A stretch of DNA of 64,000 nucleotides from positions 1 to 64,000 of the forward strand of contig JAFMYY010000021.1 of the NCBI GenBank assembly GCA_017948555.1, written 5' to 3'. This stretch comes from Cesiribacteraceae bacterium YIM B00369 (GTDB taxonomy: Bacteria; Bacteroidota; Bacteroidia; Cytophagales; Cyclobacteriaceae). Positions 34,563-44,397 of the stretch are shown here, in pieces. The position numbers and the translations under genes are program-made. The notes under the pieces are model-generated. The model saw only the letters and a program-made list of their open reading frames with translations, did no database searches and was not told the origin of the DNA. The stretch's first letter is position 1. Each line of letters starts with the position of its first letter.

Positions 34563-35342
34563 ATGCCTTTTACTTTCGCACATCCGGCCATAATCCTGCC
34601 CCTGAAGCAGGCAAAACCGCGATTTTTTTCCCTTACCGCACTGGTCGCCGGAAGCATGGCCCCGGATTTTGAATACTTCTTTAAAGTCCATGCCACCTCC
34701 ACTGTTAGTGAAACTTTTACAGGCATTTTCACCTTCAACCTGCCTGTGGCCATAGGTATAAGTCTGCTTTTTCACCTGGTGGTGCGCAATCCGCTCATTA
34801 TGCACCTGCCCCGCCCCTATGATAAAAGACTATCAGGCTTTTTAAAATTTGATTTCCTCAGGTCCATCAAAGAACACCCCTTCCGTTTTATTATTTCAGC
34901 TTTCATCGGGGTGATTTCCCACCTCCTGCTGGATATTATCACAAGCCCCGAAACTATGACCCGGAGCTTCCATAAGCTGCAGCAAACCAAAATAGGAGAT
35001 GGAATAATGAATATCCATGCCTCTATGGGAGACCATCCTTTTATACTCCTTGAAAGAACCTATTCCGTTTTAGGTCTTATACTGATTGGTTACCTGCTCA
35101 CCCGTATAAACTGCCCCGCAAAGAATTTTATGTCTCCACAGCCTCAGCAAAAGAGGAAATTCTTTACCGTATTTTTTATAATATTAGTGGCCGGGGTAAT
35201 TGCTGCTGTTAATTTTTTACCTTACCAGCTAACCATCGCGCAAATGATCATCAATTTTATTACTGCCGGTTTACTTAGCCTGCTTGTTACCTGCATTTTA
35301 TTCCGGAAGGACGGGAAATATGCAGCTGAAAAATTAAAATAA
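34563..35342 (+). CDS. DUF4184 family membrane protein
   Basis: A 259-residue protein with about six membrane helices. The N-terminal MPFTFAHPAIILPL and the GSMAPDFEYFF motif are characteristic of DUF4184, a family of putative membrane metal-dependent hydrolases distantly resembling YdjM. Histidines in FAHPA, LLFHL and GVISHLLLD could be metal ligands. The function is unknown. The gene is monocistronic, followed by a hairpin terminator. Confidence 0.85.
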   Translation: MPFTFAHPAIILPLKQAKPRFFSLTALVAGSMAPDFEYFFKVHATSTVSETFTGIFTFNLPVAIGISLLFHLVVRNPLIMHLPRPYDKRLSGFLKFDFLRSIKEHPFRFIISAFIGVISHLLLDIITSPETMTRSFHKLQQTKIGDGIMNIHASMGDHPFILLERTYSVLGLILIGYLLTRINCPAKNFMSPQPQQKRKFFTVFFIILVAGVIAAVNFLPYQLTIAQMIINFITAGLLSLLVTCILFRKDGKYAAEKLK

Positions 35343-35408
35343 CAGATGAATGGCGCTAAATTAAAGAATCAAATGTGCCGAATGTAAATCAGAGATTGAT
35401 TAATAATA

Positions 35409-35432
35409 AAAAAGCGGGCCCCTGACCCGCCT
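35409..35432 (-). terminator. intrinsic terminator between convergent genes
   Basis: A GCGGG / CCCGC hairpin (35414-35418 with 35426-35430) is followed by six T residues on the minus strand and by TTTT on the plus strand. It serves the carboxylase gene and probably also the DUF4184 gene. Confidence 0.7.
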
Positions 35433-35460
35433 TTTCATTGCCTCTAATAATGCTGATTCT

Positions 35461-35502
35461 TAATTCTTAATTCTTAATTCTTAATTCTTAATTCTTAATT
35501 CT
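35461..35502. repeat. heptamer tandem array (TAATTCT)6
   Basis: Six perfect copies of TAATTCT end one base before the stop codon of the acyl-CoA carboxylase gene. The unit is the same as in the terminal repeats of the four-helix-bundle element at 30304-30790. A single related copy in opposite orientation (AATTAAAGAATC, 35359-35370) lies 85 bases away beyond the terminator, so this may be an empty or remnant element end. Confidence 0.9.
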
Positions 35503-35503
35503 T

Positions 35504-37093
35504 TTATAAAGGAATATTCCCGTGTTTCTTCCGTGGAAGTGTGGCAACTTTATTCTCAAGCATTTTAAAGGCTTTCATCAGCTTACGACGCGTTTCTGAT
35601 GGCATAATTACCTCATCCACATATCCGCGGTGGGCAGCTCTGTAAGGGTTCGCAAATTTATTGGTGTAATCATCCACCTTTTCCTGCAGTTTTGCCTCCG
35701 GATCTTCTGCCGTTGCTATCTCTTTGCGGAAAATAATTTCAGAAGCGCCGCGGGCACCCATTACGGCAATTTCTGCCATTGGCCAGGCATAGTTCATATC
35801 TGCGCCAATGTGCTTTGAGTTCATTACATCGTAGGCTCCTCCATAGGCTTTGCGTGTAATAACAGTAACACGTGGAACAGTAGCTTCAGAAAAGGCATAC
35901 AGCAGCTTTGCTCCATTTGTAATAATTGCATTCCACTCCTGGTCAGTACCCGGTAAAAAACCAGGCACATCTTCCAGAACAAGCAAAGGAATATTAAAGC
36001 AATCGCAGAAACGCACAAAACGGGCAGCTTTAGTGCTGGCGTGCCTGTCGAGTACACCGGCGAGGAAGGCCGGGTTATTACCCACGATTCCAATGCTCCT
36101 ACCCCCCAGCCGGGCAAAGCCAACTACTATGTTCTCAGCAAAGTTTTTGTGCACTTCAAAGAAGCTTCCTTCATCTGCCAGCCCTTCAATTACCTCACGC
36201 ATATCGTAAGGCTGGTTAGGGTTATCCGGGATAACAGTATCCAGCGCCGGCCGGCTTTCGTCCCCCTGTACCTGATAGGGAAGCTGCGGAGCATCATCCT
36301 CACAATTCTGGGGCACATAGCTTAACAACCTTTTGATGTAGTTAATACACTCCACCTCATTGGCACAGCTAAAATGAGTAACGCCGCTTTTTGTACTGTG
36401 GGTGCCTGCTCCTCCCAGTTCCTCAGCTGTTACATCTTCCTGGGTAACTGTTTTTACCACATTAGGCCCTGTTACAAACATGTAGGAGGTGTTTTCCACC
36501 ATCATAATAAAATCTGTAATAGCAGGGCTGTATACTGCACCACCTGCACAGGGGCCCATTACAGCCGATATTTGCGGGATTACACCACTTGCCAGTGTGT
36601 TCCGGTAAAATATATCTGCATAGCCGCCTAACGACACTACCCCTTCCTGGATCCTCGCCCCGCCGGAATCGTTTAAGCCTATAACAGGAGCCCCGTTCTT
36701 CATGGCAAGGTCCATAATCTTTACAATCTTCTCGGCATGGGTTTCGGACAGGGAGCCCCCGAATACTGTAAAATCCTGAGAGAATACATATACCAGCCGG
36801 TTATTTACGGTACCATAACCGGTTACTACACCGTCCCCTAAATAATGTTGCTTATCCAGACCAAAATCTTTGGCCCTGTGCATTACAAACTTTCCTGTTT
36901 CTTCAAATGAACCTTCATCGAGCAACAGGTGAATCCGTTCACGGGCGGTAAGCTTATTCTTTTTATGCTGAGCCTCTATCCTCTCTTTTCCACCACCTTC
37001 AAGGGCTTCTTCATTTTTCTTTTTCAGAAGCTCATATTTTTCTTTGTTAGTGGGGCGTGTATAGTTACGCCCGTTAAGGCTCTCTTCACTCAT
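35504..37093 (-). CDS. pccB: acyl-CoA carboxylase carboxyltransferase (beta) subunit, propionyl-CoA type
   Basis: A 529-residue carboxyltransferase of the biotin-dependent acyl-CoA carboxylases, transferring CO2 from carboxybiotin to propionyl-CoA or a similar acyl-CoA. It has the crotonase-like double domain with the N-terminal acyl-CoA site ([23 protein letters not shown]) and the C-terminal biotin site ([46 protein letters not shown]). The related methylmalonyl-CoA decarboxylase alpha subunit has a very similar sequence, so the exact acyl substrate is uncertain. The biotin carboxylase subunit is not adjacent. The stop abuts a heptamer repeat array. Confidence 0.92.
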   Translation of the reverse strand: MSEESLNGRNYTRPTNKEKYELLKKKNEEALEGGGKERIEAQHKKNKLTARERIHLLLDEGSFEETGKFVMHRAKDFGLDKQHYLGDGVVTGYGTVNNRLVYVFSQDFTVFGGSLSETHAEKIVKIMDLAMKNGAPVIGLNDSGGARIQEGVVSLGGYADIFYRNTLASGVIPQISAVMGPCAGGAVYSPAITDFIMMVENTSYMFVTGPNVVKTVTQEDVTAEELGGAGTHSTKSGVTHFSCANEVECINYIKRLLSYVPQNCEDDAPQLPYQVQGDESRPALDTVIPDNPNQPYDMREVIEGLADEGSFFEVHKNFAENIVVGFARLGGRSIGIVGNNPAFLAGVLDRHASTKAARFVRFCDCFNIPLLVLEDVPGFLPGTDQEWNAIITNGAKLLYAFSEATVPRVTVITRKAYGGAYDVMNSKHIGADMNYAWPMAEIAVMGARGASEIIFRKEIATAEDPEAKLQEKVDDYTNKFANPYRAAHRGYVDEVIMPSETRRKLMKAFKMLENKVATLPRKKHGNIPL

Positions 37094-37586
37094 AATTGAA
37101 AGGTTTAAATCAAAATTTGGATTAATTTAAAAATGCCTTGCCGGAAGAGCCTTATTCAATCTCCCCCTTCCCAAATATAACAGTTTATAATGATTGGCAG
37201 GCAGGAAAAAAGCAGTACCGGATGATAAATTGCTAAGTATAGCATTTCTTTATAAAGAAGAAAAAATCTTACATTGATCAATTTACTCTGCTATTACTTC
37301 TTTTAGTAAAACACCATCATATCCCTGAAAAGAAAAAACCACATTTTTCAAAAACAGACCATAACACGTTTTTTTTATATGCAGGAAAAGGACCGGAAAC
37401 TCACCTTAGATTGCATTGCTTTTTACAATTCAGGCTTATTTACAGTTAGTTAAACCCACGCATATTACAAGCTGAAAATCCCCTCCGGCGAACTGAAAGA
37501 GCTTTATTATACCTTCCATCATCATTAGTATATATATTTGACAATCAAACAAATACATTAAATCCTGCCACACAGGGGAAACAGAA
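37094..37586. other. gene-free stretch between divergent genes
   Basis: About 490 AT-rich bases between the carboxylase and ABC exporter genes. The octamer TATATTTG at 37533-37540 matches the Bacteroidota -7 consensus 46 bases before the exporter start, but no -33 box is visible. Nothing else was seen. Confidence 0.45.
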
Positions 37587-39362
37587 ATGATAAAAAAAAT
37601 GAGGTCAGCTGCAGGCACTCACCGGAAGCAAATCAGCCGGGCGCTTGGCTACGCAAAAGAACAGAAGCGATACATTCTTATTGTACTGGTTTTTGCTCTG
37701 TTTGCTGCTTTAATTGGAGTTGCGGAGCCTCTTCTGATGCGCCACATTTTTGACAGCCTGGGCAGCCAGGGATCTATAAAAGAAGTTCTTCTTACTGCAG
37801 GCGGACTTATTGCTCTCGCCTTTACTAAAGAATGTTTATCGGCCAGATCTAACTTCCTTAACTGGAAAACCCGGCTTTCCATCCATCACGGGCTGTTAAG
37901 TGCTACTGTGGAACGGCTGCACCGGCTCCCCCTGGAAAACCAGAGAAAAGAAGGTGTGGGGGCCATAATGAGCAAGCTCGACAGGGGTATCCAGGGCTTT
38001 CTGGGAGCATTATCAGAAATAGTATTCAATCTGATTCCCGCAGTAGCTTACCTGCTGATGGCTGTAACCATTATGCTCCGGCTCGATTGGCGGATGACTT
38101 TGCTGGTAGTGGCTTTTTCTCCACTCCCCGCTATTATCGCCAGCTTTGCAGCTCCAAACCAAACCAAACGCGAGGAAATACTGATGCAAAAATGGGGAAT
38201 GATCTATTCCCGCTTTAATGAAGTGCTGTCAGGCATTGTAACTGTAAGGAGCTTTGCAATGGAAGATTATGAGAAAAAGAGATTCCTGAACCATGTGGGG
38301 GAAGCTAACTCCACTGTAGTAAAAGGTGTTGGCTATGACTCTAAAGTAAGAGCTTTCCAGAACCTGAGCATTACCACCGCTACCATTACAGCTGTTACTT
38401 TTGGCAGTTTCCTGGTATTAAAAGGCCAAATGACTCTGGGTACCCTCATTGCTTTTATTGCTTATGTGGGCGGTCTTTTTGGACCGGTTCAAAACCTTAC
38501 CAATATTTACAGAATCATCCGTACCGCAAGTGTTTCGCTCGGCCACATATTCTCCATCCTCGACACGCAGGATTACCTTGGCGACGCCCCTGATGCAAAA
38601 GAGCTTAAAAATGTGGAGGGTGAAATATTATTCGAAAATGTTCATTTCCACTATAATGCCACGAACCGGCCGATACTTAAGGGTATTAACCTGCACATTA
38701 AAGCAGGCGAAACTGTTGCATTTGTTGGACCAAGCGGAACAGGAAAATCCACTCTTACTGCCCTTGTTCAACGCTTTTACGATCCGGTGAGCGGCAGTGT
38801 AAGTATAGATGGCAAAGATGTCCGGTCTTTAAAACAACAATCCATCCGCCACAATATTGGAGTAGTGCTACAGGATGCCCTTTTGTTTAATGAAAGCATC
38901 CGCGACAATATTGCATACGGAAAACCTGATGCTACCCCGGAGGAAATTGAAGAGGCTGCCCGTGCCGCCAATGCCCATGAATTTATTATGAAGCTGGAGA
39001 ACGGATATAATACATTTGCAGGTGAAAGAGGAAGCCGGCTTTCTGTAGGAGAACGTCAGCGGATTGCCATTGCCCGCGCTATTCTAAAAAACCCTCCTAT
39101 TCTTATTCTTGATGAAGCCACCTCTGCCATGGACGTGGAACTGGAAGCACTGGTACAGGAGGCACTGGAACGCCTGATGCGTGGCCGTACATCTATTATA
39201 ATTGCCCACAGGCTATCCACCGTTGTTAAAGCCGACAGGATTCTTGTTCTCAAAGAAGGAAACATTCTGGAGGCAGGAAACCATCAGGCCCTTATGGCAG
39301 CAAATGGCTATTATGCCTCACTGGTAGAAAAACAGGTAAAAGGTTTATTTGCGGCAGCCTGA
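37587..39362 (+). CDS. ABC exporter, fused permease and ATPase (MsbA-like)
   Basis: A 591-residue half-transporter: six-helix membrane domain (about 25-315) followed by an ATPase domain (about 345-580). Walker A is GPSGTGKST (381-389), the signature is LSVGERQ (485-491, with VGE in place of the usual GGQ), Walker B is ILILDEA (505-511), and the switch histidine is in IIAHRLS. It should work as a homodimer exporting a lipid, peptide or drug. It stands alone, with no partner gene to suggest a substrate. Confidence 0.9.
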   Translation: MIKKMRSAAGTHRKQISRALGYAKEQKRYILIVLVFALFAALIGVAEPLLMRHIFDSLGSQGSIKEVLLTAGGLIALAFTKECLSARSNFLNWKTRLSIHHGLLSATVERLHRLPLENQRKEGVGAIMSKLDRGIQGFLGALSEIVFNLIPAVAYLLMAVTIMLRLDWRMTLLVVAFSPLPAIIASFAAPNQTKREEILMQKWGMIYSRFNEVLSGIVTVRSFAMEDYEKKRFLNHVGEANSTVVKGVGYDSKVRAFQNLSITTATITAVTFGSFLVLKGQMTLGTLIAFIAYVGGLFGPVQNLTNIYRIIRTASVSLGHIFSILDTQDYLGDAPDAKELKNVEGEILFENVHFHYNATNRPILKGINLHIKAGETVAFVGPSGTGKSTLTALVQRFYDPVSGSVSIDGKDVRSLKQQSIRHNIGVVLQDALLFNESIRDNIAYGKPDATPEEIEEAARAANAHEFIMKLENGYNTFAGERGSRLSVGERQRIAIARAILKNPPILILDEATSAMDVELEALVQEALERLMRGRTSIIIAHRLSTVVKADRILVLKEGNILEAGNHQALMAANGYYASLVEKQVKGLFAAA

Positions 39363-39442
39363 TTACTCTTCAAGGAAAGACAGCCCCGGACATATATAGA
39401 AACGATAATTTACGCCTGTTTATCCGGGAGTATAAAACTTTA

Positions 39443-40696
39443 TCAGATTATATCCTGAAGGATAAAGCTGGTTTTAATTTCTTCATCACCTCTTTTAATA
39501 CGAAGCCTGATTTTCTTTCCATTCCGGCGGCGGAATAAAGTAATAATACGCGAAAGGGAAAGGTTTTTTGCCTTCCTGCCATTTATCCTTATTAACTGAT
39601 CTCCTGCCTGCACTCCGGCTTTGCCGGCAGGGGAATCTGTCCGGACCTCCACCACCTCAAACGATTTCAGGTCCTGCCCGACAGCAATAATATCCAGCCC
39701 GGTTTTGCTGTAAATAAAAGGATCATTGTAATTTCTGTTTTTCTTTAGATAAAGCGCTCTGGCAGAGTAATCAAAGATTACGGTAAAACGACTAAGAATA
39801 TCTCCGCCAATAGTTCCTCCCCTGTGACTCAGCTCCTTTACATTATAGGAACTATCTTCAGGGAAGGAGGCCAGAACATTTTCAAAAGAAAAATCGTCCA
39901 GGGTAAAGCTTTGAATCCGGCCAATCTGCCCCATCACATCACCGGCAAGTCCGCGGCCAAGGTGTCCGGTTATGGTTTTTTCGGGCAAACTAAAGTGTTC
40001 GTTACTTTCCTCCTGGTGGAGGAGAAGAGCATGGCTTGCTCCTGTGTCTATCATCAGTTTAACTATTTGCTTCCTTTCCCCGGCAGCCCCTTCTATTGTA
40101 CAATAAATATAAGGCTTGGTATCTTCAATTTCCAGGTCCAGACGGGTAAAGGCTCTCTCAGGTTTAAATGCCTCCGGTTCAATAATGGAAATAAGACCTT
40201 CGCTATAGTTAATCTTTACCACAAACCGCCTGAAAATTTCATGTCCCATTATTCCCTGAACCTGCATACCCAGCTGATTGCTCAATTCCAGGTAATCCTC
40301 CTCCAGAACAAGCATTGACTGCCCCTGTATCTGAACACCCGGCAGTAGCATTGATGTGCCATGAGCCAGCATTGCCTCCACCTGCCCGAGACTTCCCGCA
40401 CCCTGCAAAGCATACTTCCGTACATAGTTCATATGGAGCATATCACCAATTAACCGGTCGGTAAGAATGGTTGTCCGGACGCCGGTGTCAAGCATAAACC
40501 ATAAAGGCAATTTATTTTCAAGCCTGACCGGAACTACGATCAGGTTATTAACTCTTGTAAAGGGAATCTCCGTTTCCTTTTTTCCTTCCAGGATTACGAA
40601 ATTATGGTTTTGCGCCTGAATACCCCGGGCATAAAAAGAGAACAATACAAATAGTATTATTATAGTATACTCCCCAACACCTGGTAATTTCATCAT
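39443..40696 (-). CDS. two-lobed retropepsin-like aspartyl protease with C-terminal PDZ domain
   Basis: A 417-residue protein with an N-terminal hydrophobic signal or anchor (about 10-28). It has two aspartyl-protease motifs, LDTG at 69-72 and IDTG at 216-219, each followed by the second conserved hydrophobic-Gly motif (GIMGHEIFRRF near 149 and GTIGGDILSRF near 295), and then a PDZ domain (about 330-412; DSPAGKAGVQAGDQLIRING). The arrangement suggests an intramolecular pair of retropepsin-like lobes active in the periplasm, with PDZ-mediated substrate binding. The first motif continues with VRT where GAS is usual, so the first lobe could be impaired. It is an isolated gene. Confidence 0.87.
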   Translation of the reverse strand: MMKLPGVGEYTIIILFVLFSFYARGIQAQNHNFVILEGKKETEIPFTRVNNLIVVPVRLENKLPLWFMLDTGVRTTILTDRLIGDMLHMNYVRKYALQGAGSLGQVEAMLAHGTSMLLPGVQIQGQSMLVLEEDYLELSNQLGMQVQGIMGHEIFRRFVVKINYSEGLISIIEPEAFKPERAFTRLDLEIEDTKPYIYCTIEGAAGERKQIVKLMIDTGASHALLLHQEESNEHFSLPEKTITGHLGRGLAGDVMGQIGRIQSFTLDDFSFENVLASFPEDSSYNVKELSHRGGTIGGDILSRFTVIFDYSARALYLKKNRNYNDPFIYSKTGLDIIAVGQDLKSFEVVEVRTDSPAGKAGVQAGDQLIRINGRKAKNLSLSRIITLFRRRNGKKIRLRIKRGDEEIKTSFILQDII

Positions 40697-41169
40697 ATAC
40701 TATACAGTTAATTCTGCTTTAGACAGAGCAAACGAAATTTCAAAAAAACCACTAAAAACATTTAAACAGGAATTATAAAATAAAATTCATAAACCTGAAA
40801 ATTATAATTTGTCTCCTTTTACAAGACCTGGTTCACAACTCTATGGAAAGGCTCTTCCACCATTAATTAAAAAGCCAACAATGTCTAAGAAGTAATTCAA
40901 TCCTTTAACCTGCTTTTTATAAAGCCGGGACTCTGACATACATTTTTTTTCAGCCCCTGCAAGTCTCCCTCCCCCGGTATACCTGAACACAAACTGATTG
41001 AAGAAAATAATATAAATTTTTTGAGGCAATTACCAAACTTCAAAAAATAACAAAAAATGAATTGCTTATTTTTATCAAATTTAAAAGCTAAATATTGCAA
41101 TTATCGGAAAAGTAACGTTTCTTTAACAAAAACTTATTAAACCAGGGATAATTGTAAAGGTGATTATGT
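40697..41169. other. gene-free stretch
   Basis: About 470 strongly AT-rich bases between two divergently transcribed genes. Short minus-strand open frames near 40841-41100 overlap each other and have no recognisable features. I see no RNA gene or clear promoter. Confidence 0.5.
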
Positions 41170-41604
41170 ATGAATAAGGTTTCACATCAGTCAATAACCA
41201 GGATGCGGAAAAGCTTTTATAATATTTTCGCATTCTTTTTAGAAGAGAAGGAAAAAGAGGATAGTCAGATCATGACATGTCTTCTTAAATGGGGAGAGGA
41301 ATTAGGAATAAAGAGCGATGAGCTTTTTGGAATAATGGCAATTCCGGGAATGCTGAGCTTTAAAATGCCCGACAAAACCGGTGATGCTCTTGAGCAACTC
41401 TACGATCTCTTATTTATGATCAATATGGATGGGGTAATTGAAGATGTTGAATTAAGTGTTATCAACATCTATTCAAAAAAAATAGGTCTTGAAACTTACG
41501 TGGTAAACAACCTCTTAAAAGCGCTTATAAGCGCAACTTATGACGGTATACAGGATAAGGACCTGAGAAATGATATTAAGTTGCACCCGGAAGTTTATGT
41601 ATAA
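41170..41604 (+). CDS. TerB-like helical protein, unknown function
   Basis: A 144-residue, all-helical, soluble protein. The segment LLFMINMDGVIEDVELSVINIYSKKIGL resembles the acidic metal-binding motif of the TerB (tellurite-resistance B) fold. This is a weak but reasonable match; the usual TerB gene neighbours (TerC, TerD) are absent. The gene converges on a DUF493 gene with 23 bases between stops. The ATG at 41170 follows a TG-rich run without a Shine-Dalgarno site. Confidence 0.65.
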   Translation: MNKVSHQSITRMRKSFYNIFAFFLEEKEKEDSQIMTCLLKWGEELGIKSDELFGIMAIPGMLSFKMPDKTGDALEQLYDLLFMINMDGVIEDVELSVINIYSKKIGLETYVVNNLLKALISATYDGIQDKDLRNDIKLHPEVYV

Positions 41605-41610
41605 ATAAAA

Positions 41611-41627
41611 CAGGTGCTCAGCACCTG
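41611..41627. repeat. short perfect hairpin between convergent genes
   Basis: CAGGTGC / GCACCTG with a TCA loop fills the gap between the stops of the TerB-like and DUF493 genes. It has no T-run, so its role as a terminator is doubtful. Confidence 0.4.
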
Positions 41628-41897
41628 CTAAAGGGCTATTAAACCCTGAATGTGCTGAGCCCTCTCATAAACCTGAATTATAGCTTCACTTGAATTTGCC
41701 ATTAAACGGGCAGTCAGGCTAATATACTTACCTCCGCTTGACTCTTTTTTACTTACCTCTACTTTTGGAAAAAGCCCATCAACTTCCTCCTCCCGCTCAC
41801 GGGGAACAATAAATTTGAAGGTATATAAGCTTGGCCATTCATATTCGTTTTCTAATTTTTCTTTAAAAGAATCGAAATTAATTTCTTTTCGTGTCAT
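41628..41897 (-). CDS. DUF493 (YbeD-like) family protein
   Basis: An 89-residue protein with the ferredoxin-like ACT-type fold of the DUF493 family (WPSLYTFKFIVP, and SSGGKYISLTARLMANSSEAIIQVYERAQ). E. coli YbeD is a small cytoplasmic protein of uncertain, perhaps regulatory, role. I chose the ATG at 41897 because a strong ribosome-binding site, CAGGAGGAAG, lies just upstream and the family begins here. An upstream in-frame ATG would add 39 residues of unrelated sequence. Confidence 0.82.
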   Translation of the reverse strand: MTRKEINFDSFKEKLENEYEWPSLYTFKFIVPREREEEVDGLFPKVEVSKKESSGGKYISLTARLMANSSEAIIQVYERAQHIQGLIAL

Positions 41898-42072
41898 TTT
41901 CTTCCTCCTGTTAAAATTAAACGCCGGCAGCCTTTTTTTAATTCCCTGTTTTTGATTGTGCAGTAAAATTGCCTCCTGCAATTCCGCAAGTCCTGCAAAA
42001 GTTAATACCGCCATAACCCGTCAAGCATTAAATTTATTAATACTAGCAGATTAAAAAAATAAAGGCAAATAA

Positions 42073-42103
42073 AAAAGGCCGGAATTTTCACCCGGCCTTT
42101 TCT
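42073..42103 (-). terminator. intrinsic terminator after the PpiD-like gene
   Basis: AAAAGGCCGG pairs with CCGGCCTTTT around a short loop, with flanking A and T runs, so it works in either direction. It lies 45 bases after the stop of the PpiD-like gene. Confidence 0.85.
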
Positions 42104-42147
42104 GATTTATGTTATGTCAGCTATAAGAGCTAATATGGCCCTTGCTG

Positions 42148-44262
42148 TTAAAAGAATTTATAGCGTTTGTCTTCAATTTCAGCTGCCTCTTTAACCGCCT
42201 CTGTAATCATCATTGGAATACGGTTATTCTGTCTTTGGGCAATTTGCTCTCTGTAAGTAGCATAGTCAGCTACATCTGCAGCTTCTGTTTTGGCTAAAGT
42301 TTTTATTATAACCACGCCATTCTGTGCTTCTACAGGAGCGGATACCTGACCTTCGTTCAGGCCAAAGGCGGCACCCACTGCAGCAGGAGCATAACCTACA
42401 GTATTCAAAGAGAAATCGCCGGGATGAAGGTTACTTGCTGAATAAACATTTGCATCGCTTCCAAATGCCTGCGCCTTTTCTTCAAGTGTTCCTGTCAGGG
42501 AATTTAGTCTCTCTTTAATCTGCTGTGCTTTTTTCTCATTCTTAACTGCGGCAGTAATCTCATCGCGTACATCGGCAAGTTTAGCAGTTCCCTTTTCGGT
42601 TTTACCGGTTACAGTGGCTACCAGGTAGCGGTCTTCCAGTTCAAAAACTTCAGAAACATCACCCACTGAGGTCTTTTCTTTATAGGCCCACATTACAACA
42701 TTACGTGCATCGTATATATCGTTAATGCGGCGGTCATTCCTGCCAATATTTGTGGCAGTTCGAGCGCTGAGAGAATCGCTGCTTACCAGCTGATCAAAAT
42801 CATCACGATCTTCGGCAGATGATGCAAACAATTCAGCTTTACGGTAAGCCTGGTTACGGGTATTTTGGGTAGGAGCAAGTTCCGTTTCCACTCTTGCAAT
42901 CTTATACACAGTGGTTGTTGGTGCTTCTGTAACGTTAATCAGGTGATAACCATAGGTAGTTTCCACCACGCGGTTAACAAGGCCAGGCTGATTTTTTTCA
43001 AAAACTGCCTTTTCAAAAGGCTCCACCATACGACCCTCAGAGAACCAGCCTAAATCGCCTCCACGGGAAGAGGAAGGATCGTCGCTGTTTTCCCTTGCAA
43101 GCTGTGAAAAAGTCTCTCCGGCGCGTAATCTCTTCAGGAGCGCTTCAGCCTTTTCACGGGCAGCCTTTTTCTCTTCGGCTGAGCTGGACTCAGGTGCTGA
43201 AATAAGGATATGACTGGCTTTTGCTCTTGCCACAGTATCTTCTGTAATATCGGATATTTTATAAAGAGCATAGTTAGTTCCGTTTGCAAACGGGCCATAA
43301 ACCTCTCCTTCCTGCAAACTTGCATTGCGAAGCTGAGCAGGAAGCTGGTCAGGAGCATACTTACCAAAAGCCTGGCTTCCTTCAGTATTATTTATAGCAA
43401 AAAGAGAGTCGTTATTTGCATTTGCAAAATCGTTCTTAAGCGCATTTAATTCACGTGTAAAAGCTTCGCGGTCTTCGGCTGATGCCTGAATAGGAAAGCT
43501 CACATATTTTATTGTACGACCTCCATCTGTTGAATAGCGCTCCTTGTTCTTCTCAAGATAGTTGTTCAGATCAGCATCTGTTACCTGAACAGCAGAATCG
43601 CTTATAGCATAAAAAGGAACATACAAATATTGTACCTCCGCTACAGTGTTCTGGTTCATATGTTCCCGCTTAGCTTCTGCTGATGTTACATAAGCACTTT
43701 TTAAAATCAGGTTTTCATACTTCAACCGTTTACGGCTTGGCTTTAATGTTGATTCAAACGCATACCACATTGCCTGCTGCTGAGGCGGCATGTTTTGCAC
43801 ATTCTGCAGGTAATTGATCAGCAGGTTTCTGTCGAATTCGCCTGTTTCAGGGTTTACAAAAGAAGCTCTCAGGGATGGGCTGATGTTATTTCCCTGCACC
43901 ATATCAATAACTTCCTCGTCGGTAACTTTTAACCCTAATTCCTCATACTGCTGTCCAAAAGCTTTCTCTGCCACTAATGCCTCCCACGCCTGGTTCCTCA
44001 AAGCGGTACGCTGTTGTTCTGTAATATTCCGTCCGCCATTCTGCATGGAAACCTGCATTTCCAGCTCATCCAGTTTATTCTGAAATTCCTCCAGGGTAAC
44101 TTCCTCCCCTGCTATTTCTCCAATTGTTCTGTCTGCCTCACTATTGAACAGACTTGATTGTGGTCCGAGAAGGTCTGCGACAACAAAGGCGAGGATTGAT
44201 ATCCCCACCAGAACCACCACAAAGGTGCCCATCTTCTCTCTGATCGTGTTTATAACTGCCAT
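42148..44262 (-). CDS. ppiD: PpiD-like periplasmic folding chaperone (SurA_N and parvulin domains)
   Basis: A 704-residue inner-membrane-anchored chaperone. It has one N-terminal helix (about 12-32), a SurA/PpiD-type chaperone region (about 40-200), a parvulin peptidyl-prolyl isomerase domain (about 346-446; ASHILISA, GGDLGWFSEGRMVEPFEKAVF, YGYHLINV), and a C-terminal extension with a second, degenerate isomerase-like segment. It assists folding of secreted and outer-membrane proteins. It is followed by a strong terminator and preceded, 135 bp away, by the CNNM/CorC gene. Together with LptC, TPR and outer-membrane protein genes it forms an envelope-biogenesis block. Confidence 0.92.
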   Translation of the reverse strand: MAVINTIREKMGTFVVVLVGISILAFVVADLLGPQSSLFNSEADRTIGEIAGEEVTLEEFQNKLDELEMQVSMQNGGRNITEQQRTALRNQAWEALVAEKAFGQQYEELGLKVTDEEVIDMVQGNNISPSLRASFVNPETGEFDRNLLINYLQNVQNMPPQQQAMWYAFESTLKPSRKRLKYENLILKSAYVTSAEAKREHMNQNTVAEVQYLYVPFYAISDSAVQVTDADLNNYLEKNKERYSTDGGRTIKYVSFPIQASAEDREAFTRELNALKNDFANANNDSLFAINNTEGSQAFGKYAPDQLPAQLRNASLQEGEVYGPFANGTNYALYKISDITEDTVARAKASHILISAPESSSAEEKKAAREKAEALLKRLRAGETFSQLARENSDDPSSSRGGDLGWFSEGRMVEPFEKAVFEKNQPGLVNRVVETTYGYHLINVTEAPTTTVYKIARVETELAPTQNTRNQAYRKAELFASSAEDRDDFDQLVSSDSLSARTATNIGRNDRRINDIYDARNVVMWAYKEKTSVGDVSEVFELEDRYLVATVTGKTEKGTAKLADVRDEITAAVKNEKKAQQIKERLNSLTGTLEEKAQAFGSDANVYSASNLHPGDFSLNTVGYAPAAVGAAFGLNEGQVSAPVEAQNGVVIIKTLAKTEAADVADYATYREQIAQRQNNRIPMMITEAVKEAAEIEDKRYKFF

Positions 44263-44397
44263 TTTTTTGCTTTTAAACGAGACGCAAAATAATTTAAATA
44301 TGTGGTAAAATCAAAATTTAGAAGCACTTAGAAGTGCTTTAAAATGTACTATTTATAAAATCAATATTATGAATTGTTCCGCGGCGCGGAATAAAGG

